This document shows positions 33,675 to 38,779 of a DNA stretch of 39,639 nucleotides, piece after piece. This stretch comes from an uncultured Prevotellaceae bacterium (GTDB taxonomy: Bacteria; Bacteroidota; Bacteroidia; Bacteroidales; Bacteroidaceae), in assembly GCA_902776545.1 (NCBI GenBank), contig CACYQO010000021.1, forward strand, positions 1-39,639, in the 5' to 3' direction. A program made the position numbers and the translations under genes. Positions within the stretch are counted from its first letter, which is position 1. Every line of letters begins with the position of its first letter. The notes beneath the pieces are model-generated. The model ran no database searches and was not told the DNA's origin. It saw only the letters and a list, made by a program, of their open reading frames with translations.

Positions 33675-33718
33675 CAAAGTTACGCACAAAAAAAAGCGTG
33701 AACAAGTTTTGTCCACGC
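33675..33718 (-). promoter_or_regulatory. overlapping terminator and promoter between two transcripts of module B
   Basis: On the minus strand, hairpin 33696-33718 (stem GCGTG...CACGC with one mismatch, loop AACTT) is followed by eight T: a Rho-independent terminator for the 33760-34377 gene. Overlapping it, CTTG at 33706-33703 and TAACTTTG at 33682-33675 with a 20-nt spacer form a promoter for the next transcript. Confidence 0.65.
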
Positions 33719-33759
33719 AGTTGACAGTTTTGTTGATATAGTTGATTTTAGTTGATAGT

Positions 33760-34377
33760 TTAGTTGATGGTATCAATATCCATTTTTACCTTTTTCCCTT
33801 TGCCTTTAAGTATTTCCAAGAGTCTTTTACCAAATTTGATCTGACGTTCAGCGACTCCTTTCTCCCGCCATTTCTCAAACGGCCAGGTGATTTTCCCTTT
33901 TCGTGCAGGATTGCCAACGGAATACTTATTGCATTTCTTGACGAACACTTTCTTAAAGGGCCAATTCTCAACATCCCTTACGAACTGTTCTATGCCTCCG
34001 TTATATCCTTTTTGGAGAAATATCTGATAGGCAGTACCCCATGAGGCATCAGCCCACCAATAACCCTCAGCTAAAGTCTGCTCACATGCCGCCGCCATAT
34101 CTGCCGCCGTTAGTGGCACTTCTTCCTGTTCTTCCTCTTCCACGCTTTGCTCTTGCTCTCTCACAACGGGGACAGTCCCTTTTGTGAGATTCTGGGATTC
34201 CGGGCCGTTCACCTGACCGATATTCTCAAAGTGGAAAGTCCCGTCCTTATCCATTGAGAAATTGATCGTATCGACATGCTCAATGAACTGTCCTACAGGC
34301 TTGAAGAAGTTATAGTTTCGCTCCACATGGCGATTCTTCAAACGCTCCTCATATTCCTCTATCTTCTTGTCATCCAT
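33760..34377 (-). CDS. unknown protein of module B with a REP-derived insert
   Basis: The start MDDKKIEEYEERLKNRHVE at 34377 gives 205 residues; the frame is open to 34440 but that overlaps the upstream gene. VGQFIEHVDTINFSMDKDG, then the decapeptide LTKGTVPVVR (codons 64-73), an acidic run (EQSVEEEEQEEV) and a helical C-terminal domain ending in basic residues. The decapeptide is encoded by an exact member of the 29-nt REP family of the nearby RAYT (34160-34188), so it was added by insertion. Otherwise unknown. Confidence 0.6.
   Translation of the reverse strand: MDDKKIEEYEERLKNRHVERNYNFFKPVGQFIEHVDTINFSMDKDGTFHFENIGQVNGPESQNLTKGTVPVVREQEQSVEEEEQEEVPLTAADMAAACEQTLAEGYWWADASWGTAYQIFLQKGYNGGIEQFVRDVENWPFKKVFVKKCNKYSVGNPARKGKITWPFEKWREKGVAERQIKFGKRLLEILKGKGKKVKMDIDTIN
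34160..34188 (+). repeat. REP palindrome inside the 33760-34377 gene
   Basis: CTCACAA, core GGGACAGTCCC, TTTTGTGAG. It reads LTKGTVPVVR on the coding (minus) strand, in frame. Same family as 34970, 35197, 35803 and 36128. Confidence 0.85.
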
Positions 34378-34387
34378 AATAACCTTT

Positions 34388-34948
34388 TTAACAGACCACA
34401 CCAACAGGTGCATTAAATGTGTATTGCATCCTACAGTCATCTTTGATGCAAGCCTTCAATTCGTTGAAAGCACCATTGTCGTCAGGATAGATACGACGTA
34501 GCATCACCTCTGTATATAGCGCGCCTAAGGGACCAAGTGTTTTCGCCTCTTCAATGATACGATGCAGCAAGTCTGCCTCGTCTTTTTCATTGCCAGTCTG
34601 CCTGATGCTTTCCAGCTCTTTTATCTTAGCATCGATTTGTTGGTCCTTGTATTTTCCATCGTCTATCAGACGTTGTATCTCTGAATATGGCGAGTACACC
34701 CCATCTTCAATCTGGGTGACTATACATTCTATGTGGGCTGCCGTTTCCTCTTTGAAGAGCGACCTCTCTGGAGCATTGTGGAGAGCATTAAGAATAATAC
34801 GTGCCAGAGCCAGTTTGTCCGACCTACTCGGCTGCATGTCGATAAACGCCTCAATAAAGTCCTTTGAGAATTCATGTGTCAGCTTTTTCCAATCGAGAGC
34901 AGCAGCCTCTTTCTCATCTTTTCTTTCTAATTTCCTTGCAATAATCAT
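34388..34948 (-). CDS. unknown protein of module B (186 residues)
   Basis: First coding gene behind the minus-strand promoter at 35236-35267. Strongly charged and helical (IIARKLERKDEKEAAALDWKK; DAKIKELESIRQTGNEKDEAD), no signal peptide, ends CRMQYTFNAPVGVVC. It is followed after 10 nt by the 205-residue gene. I do not recognise the family. Confidence 0.55.
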   Translation of the reverse strand: MIIARKLERKDEKEAAALDWKKLTHEFSKDFIEAFIDMQPSRSDKLALARIILNALHNAPERSLFKEETAAHIECIVTQIEDGVYSPYSEIQRLIDDGKYKDQQIDAKIKELESIRQTGNEKDEADLLHRIIEEAKTLGPLGALYTEVMLRRIYPDDNGAFNELKACIKDDCRMQYTFNAPVGVVC

Positions 34949-34969
34949 CTCTTATTTCTTTAGTTTTAT

Positions 34970-34998
34970 CTCACAATAGGGACAGTCCCTTTTGTGAG
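34970..34998 (+). repeat. REP palindrome, left unit of an inverted pair
   Basis: CTCACAATAGGGACAGTCCC followed by TTTTGTGAG. Its exact reverse complement is found inside the transposase gene (35803-35831). It lies in the leader of module B, 22 nt ahead of the 34948 start. Confidence 0.9.
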
Positions 34999-35196
34999 AG
35001 TGTGAAAGTGTGGGCAAGAGGGCAGAATACATCGTACTAACTAGGCTCACCACAAGCCCATACTCCTACGTAAACCACCATTGCCCACGTTCCACATTGG
35101 TATGCGGGAACATGAGCCTGGCAGTCCTTCTCTTTCAGGAGTATTCTTCGAGGTGGTGATTCGATAGTACTGAAAAGGGCGACTGTTCGCTCAAAT
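34999..35196. other. 198-nt non-coding filler between two REP units
   Basis: No supported gene. A minus-strand frame (35037-35321) crosses it, but the frame runs through the promoter and a REP, and it has no Met until late. It may be a decayed gene end; the minus strand reads AYQCGTWAMVVYVGVWACGE. It is transcribed as part of the module B leader. Confidence 0.4.
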
Positions 35197-35225
35197 CTCA
35201 CAACAGGGACAGTCCCTTTTGTGCG
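35197..35225 (+). repeat. REP palindrome, right unit near the transposase promoter
   Basis: CTCACAACAGGGACAGTCCC followed by TTTTGTGCG. It lies 11 nt downstream of the minus -7 element, so it covers the start of the module B transcript. Confidence 0.85.
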
Positions 35226-35235
35226 ATTTTCACTG

Positions 35236-35313
35236 CAAAGGTAGGAAAATAATAATGAATAACCAAAATTTTGCCTTAAAATTTGGTTGTATATGAAAAA
35301 AGTCCTACCTTTG
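35236..35313. promoter_or_regulatory. divergent promoter pair: module B (minus) and RAYT (plus)
   Basis: Minus strand: TTTG at 35267-35264, 20-nt spacer, TACCTTTG at 35243-35236. Plus strand: TTTG at 35282-35285, 20-nt spacer, TACCTTTG at 35306-35313. Both are exact matches with the same spacing, with 14 nt between the two -33 elements. The inverted repeat AACCAAAATTTT/AAAATTTGGTT holds both -33 elements. Both starts are predicted to fire from a shared region. Confidence 0.75.
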
Positions 35314-35343
35314 CAATGCATTTTTCACTTAAATTTAAACACT

Positions 35344-36126
35344 ATGACAAGACAATCAAGAAAAAAAAGCATGAGCGGAATTTATCACGTTATGCTTCGC
35401 GGTATCAACAAGAGCGACATTTTTCACGACCGTATGGATTTCGTAAAGTTTAGAATTCTATTGGAACAGGTTGTTCACCCTGTTGACGAACTTGGTCATC
35501 CTATGCCTCCCAGATGCCGGATCTTCGCTTACTGTATGATGTCCAATCATGTTCATTTGCTTGTGAAAGAGGAATCGGACAATCTATCCACACTCATCAA
35601 ACGCATCGGAGGTTCATACGCACAGTATTATAATGTGAAATATCAGCGCGTTGGACATCTTTTCCAAGACCGTTTCCGCAGTGAGCCGGTGGAGACCGAT
35701 GCCTATTTCATCACACTTCTCCGATACATCCACCAGAACCCTGTCGCTGCTGGCCTGACAAATGACGTCCTATCCTACGAGTGGAGCAGCTGGCGCGAAT
35801 TTCTCACAAAAGGGACTGTCCCTATTGTGAGAAAGGAAGAAGTCTTTGACCGAATCTCGTTCGAGGACCTTGTAGATTTGGTGAACGAGCCACTGCCAAA
35901 GACCACAGTTATCCTTGACTATAACACGAAAGCCCAAGCGCGGAGCGACGAAGAAGTGTCAGTCTTTTTGTGCGACACCTTCTCATTAAAGAGACCGGAG
36001 GACCTGGCTTTGTATTCTCCTGACCGTCTATCCGACATTGTACGTCAGGCAAAGGATTTCGGTGCAAGCATCCGTCAGCTTGTACGTCTGACAGGCATCA
36101 GTTTTCACCGCATCCGGGTCACCTGA
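35344..36126 (+). CDS. REP-associated tyrosine transposase (RAYT, Y1_Tnp/IS200-like)
   Basis: A 260-residue protein. The HUH motif is N68H69V70H71LLV and the Y1 part is YAQYYNVKYQRVGHLFQDRF (residues 92-111), with candidate nucleophile tyrosines at 92, 95 and 96. RAYT proteins act on single-stranded REP/BIME hairpins. REP units occur on both sides (34970, 35197, 36128) and inside the gene (35803-35831), where they encode LTKGTVPIVR (residues 154-163). The frame stays open through the insertion and continues to a normal-looking C-terminus. ATG 35344 is chosen because the promoter lies 31 nt upstream. Confidence 0.85.
   Translation: MTRQSRKKSMSGIYHVMLRGINKSDIFHDRMDFVKFRILLEQVVHPVDELGHPMPPRCRIFAYCMMSNHVHLLVKEESDNLSTLIKRIGGSYAQYYNVKYQRVGHLFQDRFRSEPVETDAYFITLLRYIHQNPVAAGLTNDVLSYEWSSWREFLTKGTVPIVRKEEVFDRISFEDLVDLVNEPLPKTTVILDYNTKAQARSDEEVSVFLCDTFSLKRPEDLALYSPDRLSDIVRQAKDFGASIRQLVRLTGISFHRIRVT
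35803..35831 (+). repeat. REP palindrome inside the RAYT gene
   Basis: CTCACAAAAGGGACTGTCCC followed by TATTGTGAG, the exact reverse complement of 34970-34998. It reads LTKGTVPIVR in the frame of the transposase. Confidence 0.9.
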
Positions 36127-36127
36127 T

Positions 36128-36156
36128 CTCACAATAGGGACTGTCCCCGTTGTGCG
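36128..36156 (+). repeat. REP palindrome behind the RAYT stop
   Basis: CTCACAATAGGGACTGTCCC followed by CGTTGTGCG. It starts 2 nt after the RAYT stop codon, so it also forms a 3' hairpin for its mRNA. Confidence 0.85.
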
Positions 36157-36194
36157 CAAATGATAAAGTAGAAAATTGCAATAATAAAGTAAAA

Positions 36195-36220
36195 CCCCGT
36201 AGCTTTGTAGGGCTGCGGGG
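36195..36220 (-). terminator. intrinsic terminator for the MNT/HEPN pair
   Basis: Stem CCCCGTAGC against GCTGCGGGG (one G-U pair), 8-nt loop. On the minus strand TTTTACTTT follows. In plus orientation no T-run follows, so it is mainly a minus-strand terminator. Confidence 0.6.
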
Positions 36221-36257
36221 CGGTATCATTCGTTAAATTGGCGCAATTTTGGGCTGG

Positions 36258-36287
36258 GGCACAAAGGTGCCAGACCCTTTTGTGTCC
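36258..36287 (-). repeat. 30-nt palindromic repeat (GACACAAAAGGG family), copy 2
   Basis: On the minus strand GGACACAAAAGGGTCTGGCA followed by CCTTTGTGCC. It starts 4 nt behind the MNT stop; partner of 1986-2015. Confidence 0.7.
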
Positions 36288-36291
36288 TTAA

Positions 36292-36612
36292 TCAGGCTGC
36301 AATGCCCGTGCGCATTACGTCGCGGTAGAGCATTGTGTCCTCTTCTTCAGACATCAATACGGGCTCGATGAGCAGACTCACCTTGTCTACGTCGTGCCAG
36401 AGGTCGGCCGAAAGTTCCAGCCAGTCCTCGTCTTTCAGGCTCGGCAGGATGACGGCCACGTCGATATCGCTCCAGGGATTGGCATTGCCCTTCGAGTAGG
36501 AACCGAAGAGATAAACCCTCGGCTCGCAGTCGAACCGCGCCGATATCACTTGCTTATATTGTCTGACGAGGCTGAGGGCTTCGTCTTTTGTGAGCACTTT
36601 TGGAGTATCCAT
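36292..36612 (-). CDS. MNT nucleotidyltransferase antitoxin (MntA-like)
   Basis: A 106-residue minimal nucleotidyltransferase. GS38YSKGNANPWSD49ID51VAV is the G-S-x10-D-x-D signature. In type VII toxin-antitoxin systems MntA adds AMP to a tyrosine of the HEPN toxin and silences it. The N-terminus overlaps the HEPN gene end by 67 nt on the same strand. Function as an antitoxin is by family and pairing. Confidence 0.85.
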   Translation of the reverse strand: MDTPKVLTKDEALSLVRQYKQVISARFDCEPRVYLFGSYSKGNANPWSDIDVAVILPSLKDEDWLELSADLWHDVDKVSLLIEPVLMSEEEDTMLYRDVMRTGIAA

Positions 36613-36983
36613 TGCTTGAACTTTTTGGTTTCGTCGATAAGATAGGCACTGCCTTTCTCGTTGAGCATCCGCGCTACCTGACTCTTATATTCAGGATAGC
36701 GCCCTGCTATGTACATGGGCGACATGATTTCTATGAAGCGCCGCTGTGTTTCGCTCAACTGGTCTTTCAACCCACAGCCTTCCAGCAGCCGGAAGTGGTT
36801 GTGCAAGTAAATCGGCTCGTCGTCGCGGCAGGCCAGCCAGTAGCCCTTGACGAGCTTCTCCACGGCCTGATGGCAGAGGAATCCGATGTAAAGCCAGTGA
36901 CCCGTATTGAAAAGGGCTTCAGCGGTATCGATGTCCTCGTCCACTTGCTCGAACCATTTCCTCGCGATATCTTCGCTTGCCAT
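36546..36983 (-). CDS. HEPN-domain toxin (HepT-like)
   Basis: The start MASEDIARKWFEQ at 36983 gives 145 residues; ATG 37016 in frame lies inside the promoter, so it is not used. WLYIGFLCHQAVEKLVKGYW and LHNHFRLLEGCGL are typical of small HEPN domains. The RNase motif is not a clean R-x4-6-H: the R in ACRDDEPIYLH is followed by seven residues before His, so the toxin may be unusual or weak. Its -7 element is at 37014-37021. Confidence 0.8.
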   Translation of the reverse strand: MASEDIARKWFEQVDEDIDTAEALFNTGHWLYIGFLCHQAVEKLVKGYWLACRDDEPIYLHNHFRLLEGCGLKDQLSETQRRFIEIMSPMYIAGRYPEYKSQVARMLNEKGSAYLIDETKKFKQWILQKCSQKTKPSASSDNISK

Positions 36984-37013
36984 AATCGTCGTTATTTTTA
37001 CGTTTTGCGGCTG

Positions 37014-37045
37014 CAAAGATACGAAGAAATCTTCAAATATGCAAA
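37014..37045 (-). promoter_or_regulatory. promoter of the HEPN/MNT pair
   Basis: Minus strand TTTG at 37045-37042, 20-nt spacer, TATCTTTG at 37021-37014; an exact -33/-7 match. Transcription starts near 37008, 25 nt before the HEPN ATG. Confidence 0.75.
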
Positions 37046-37088
37046 TATTCTAATGAACAAATGATCAAATAAACATATGAACTTTTAT

Positions 37089-37116
37089 GGGAGGGTATAG
37101 GGGATATGGGAGGGGG
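37089..37116 (+). other. G-quadruplex-type motif
   Basis: GGG-A-GGG-TATA-GGGG-ATAT-GGG-A-GGGGG: five runs of at least three G with loops of 1-4 nt. It is on the plus strand between the HEPN promoter and the palindrome, in otherwise AT-rich DNA. Confidence 0.75.
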
Positions 37117-37136
37117 ATATTTATATATAGATACCT

Positions 37137-37192
37137 TAAAAGTGGATATTTATATAAATATCTATAGATACTTATATAAATATCCACTTTTA
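37137..37192. repeat. 56-nt near-perfect palindrome
   Basis: 21-nt arms starting TAAAAGTGGATATTTATATA pair with TATATAAATATCCACTTTTA, and the 14-nt middle contains the perfect palindrome TATCTATAGATA. Only one pair (37158 with 37171) fails. A partial direct repeat of the left half precedes it (37115-37134). Confidence 0.9.
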
Positions 37193-37266
37193 ATCATCTT
37201 ACCCCTTTTTCCTGTTTCGGGGTGTTTGTTCATTTGTTCATAAGATTATTTGTAACTTCATGAACA

Positions 37267-37470
37267 TCAGAAGCTTGTGCGCATGTACGTAAACTCACTT
37301 ATATGCACGTGTGAGCGTCGGGAGTGGAACAGACTGTAGGTGACGGGATTGTCACCGAACAGTATTTTCAATTTTCTCCAACCAGTGCGGTATGGGTATT
37401 CCGGATAGAAGTACGTGGCGACATACCTCTTCGTCAAGAACTGACGATCAACGTTCAAAGGTTTCGTCAT
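37267..37470 (-). CDS. small protein, DUF4248-like by position
   Basis: A 67-residue protein: MTKPLNVDRQFLTKRYVATY and YRTGWRKLKILFGDNPVTYS. It is divergent from the HU-like gene, the place where DUF4248 proteins usually sit in Bacteroidales, and size and basic character agree; the match in sequence is weak. Its -7 element TAACTTTG ends only 4 nt before the ATG, so the message is likely leaderless. Unknown function. Confidence 0.5.
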   Translation of the reverse strand: MTKPLNVDRQFLTKRYVATYFYPEYPYRTGWRKLKILFGDNPVTYSLFHSRRSHVHISEFTYMRTSF

Positions 37471-37474
37471 GATG

Positions 37475-37506
37475 CAAAGTTACTGAATATATGGCGAAAT
37501 GCCAAA
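37475..37506 (-). promoter_or_regulatory. promoter of the DUF4248-like gene
   Basis: Minus-strand TTTG at 37506-37503, 20-nt spacer, TAACTTTG at 37482-37475. The start codon follows 4 nt after the -7 element. The palindrome ATTCATAT-ATT-ATATGAAT at 37510-37528 lies just upstream. Confidence 0.7.
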
Positions 37507-37542
37507 AATATTCATATATTATATGAATCATTATCATCATTT

Positions 37543-37560
37543 AGTTAACGGGGGTTAACT
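37543..37560. promoter_or_regulatory. inverted repeat AGTTAAC-GGGG-GTTAACT
   Basis: A 7-nt perfect inverted repeat around GGGG, between the two divergent promoters of the DUF4248-like and HU-like genes. A plausible operator. Confidence 0.5.
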
Positions 37561-37583
37561 TGAAATCTGACTCTCGTTTTTTC

Positions 37584-37614
37584 TTGTTTTTTCAAGAATA
37601 CCGCCGTACCTTTG
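37584..37614 (+). promoter_or_regulatory. promoter of the HU-like gene
   Basis: TTG at 37584-37586, 20-nt spacer, TACCTTTG at 37607-37614. It predicts a leader of about 195 nt before ATG 37814. Confidence 0.7.
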
Positions 37615-37729
37615 CAGTGGAATTAGGTAATACCTGTTTGCGTTCTTCCGATGATTGACACCTGAAGCGGCAGCGACGGTCTTTGTAGTAGTGAGTAAGT
37701 ACCGGTGATAATCCTATTACGTAGCGTTC

Positions 37730-37798
37730 ATGATGGCAGTAAAAAGGTTAGATAATCGTAACGACAAAGGTAGAAAACTAACGGAATGTGTAATTTAA
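37730..37798 (+). CDS. possible 22-residue upstream ORF in the HU-like leader
   Basis: ATG 37730 to TAA 37796-37798 encodes MMAVKRLDNRNDKGRKL plus five more residues. It is basic and ends 15 nt before the HU-like start. It could be a regulatory leader peptide or chance. Confidence 0.3.
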   Translation: MMAVKRLDNRNDKGRKLTECVI

Positions 37799-37813
37799 AC
37801 GTGTATAAAAGTT

Positions 37814-38393
37814 ATGGCAACTCAAATTATTGCTTTTCCTGTAGCGGCCCGACAGAATACCAACGACGCCACTCCCGCCTTCGGCAAGTGGTTCATCGTC
37901 CCCTTCTGGCCTGAGACGCTCAACCTGCGCGGTCTGATCGAGCGCGTGGCATTCTCACAGTCTGTATATAGCCGCGACATCATCGAGGGTGTGCTTCAGA
38001 AGCTCACTACCGTCATGGTGGAGCTGCTGAGGAGCGGTCAGCCCGTGAAGTGGGACGGTCTGGGTACGTTCACCCCCAATATCAACTCTCGCGGTATCAA
38101 CGACGTCGAGAGCGTGAGCGTCGACCAGATCCAGGGTGTGAAGATTAACTTCATCCCCGAGAACTCCAAGGGTGAGCAGCTGACGTCGAAGGCGTTCAAG
38201 GATCTGTGTATACACCTACGATCGCATTTTGCAGCCTCTGGGGTATGTGGGTTCTGAAGCCGAGAACGCTGGTGGCGGCGGCGGTGGCACCCAGGGCGGC
38301 GGCACTCAGAGCGGCGGTGACAACAGTGGCGGCAACAGCGGCGGTGGTGCTAACGGTGATGACGACGACGAGCGTCCCGGAGCCGGCGGGTAA
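37814..38393 (+). pseudogene. HU-like DNA-binding protein, frameshifted near the C-terminus
   Basis: The uninterrupted frame 37814-38257 gives 147 residues: MATQIIAFPVAARQNTND, a HU-like core (FSQSVYSRDIIEGVLQKLTT; GQPVKWDGLGTFTP) as in the Bacteroidetes HU-HIG type family. After Cys132 the frame runs into IHLRSHFAASGVCGF and stops. Skipping one nucleotide at 38210 restores YTYDRILQPLGYVGSEAEN, then a Gly-rich, Asp-rich tail to TAA 38391-38393, which is the tail expected of this family. So it is a +1 frameshift (or a -2 slip in TGTGTATA) in a recent gene, or a sequencing error. The core remains intact. Confidence 0.75.
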
Positions 38394-38395
38394 TC

Positions 38396-38532
38396 TCTTC
38401 CCCTCCTAAGTTAGGAGGGGTTCTTGCGCCCCTTCGGTAGCAAGCGGCAAAGCCGAGCGAGGGGTGGTCTGAACAAGCGCATTGTCTGAGGCGGTTCAGA
38501 CCCCCTCTGGCTCCCCCTAACTTAGGGGGAGA
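38396..38532 (+). repeat. compound palindromic repeat behind the HU-like gene
   Basis: CTTCCCCTCCTAAGTTAGGA, CAAGCGGCAAAGCCGAGCGA, TCTGAACAAGCGC, TTCAGACCCCCTCTGGCTCC, then CCCCTAACTTAGGGGGAG. Same blocks as 27661-27761. It starts 3 nt after the stop of the HU-like tail. Confidence 0.8.
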
Positions 38533-38566
38533 AATAAATACTCAAAGCGCAGATAAAAAATAAAAA

Positions 38567-38779
38567 ATGGACAAGAGTGGATTCAAATGCATATCATCGG
38601 GCTTTATGCTCGTTTCCGGTGTCGGCCTCTGCGTCGCCGCATTCTGCGTCGAGCCGGTAGGGGAGATACATGATTCCGTGTTGTGGTATTTCGCTCAATG
38701 CCTGATATACGCCGGTTCGGCTGTCGGTGTCGATGTCATCATCGACGAACGAATCAGGCGGAATAAATTAGACAGGTAA
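38567..38779 (+). CDS. 70-residue membrane protein
   Basis: Two predicted spans: CISSGFMLVSGVGLCVAAFC and VLWYFAQCLIYAGSAVGVDV, then a basic tail (ERIRRNKLDR). It follows the HU-like gene, where small membrane proteins and an amidase often occur in this module type; no amidase is present here. It might be a holin-like or structural membrane protein. Not recognised. Confidence 0.6.
   Translation: MDKSGFKCISSGFMLVSGVGLCVAAFCVEPVGEIHDSVLWYFAQCLIYAGSAVGVDVIIDERIRRNKLDR

Noticed and set aside
35037-35321. Minus-strand frame of 94 codons containing the REP peptide TKGTVPVVR
   Set aside because: It begins upstream of the minus -7 element, runs through two promoters and a REP, and has no start codon behind the predicted RNA start. 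The peptide comes from the REP.
36128-36260. Possible small RNA between RAYT and the MNT gene
   Set aside because: The region is explained by a REP unit and a terminator hairpin; no promoter is seen.
38206-38409. Separate 67-codon frame MYTPTIAFCSLWGMWV
   Set aside because: It overlaps the Gly-rich tail in another frame; the +1 frame reads the family-like tail instead.
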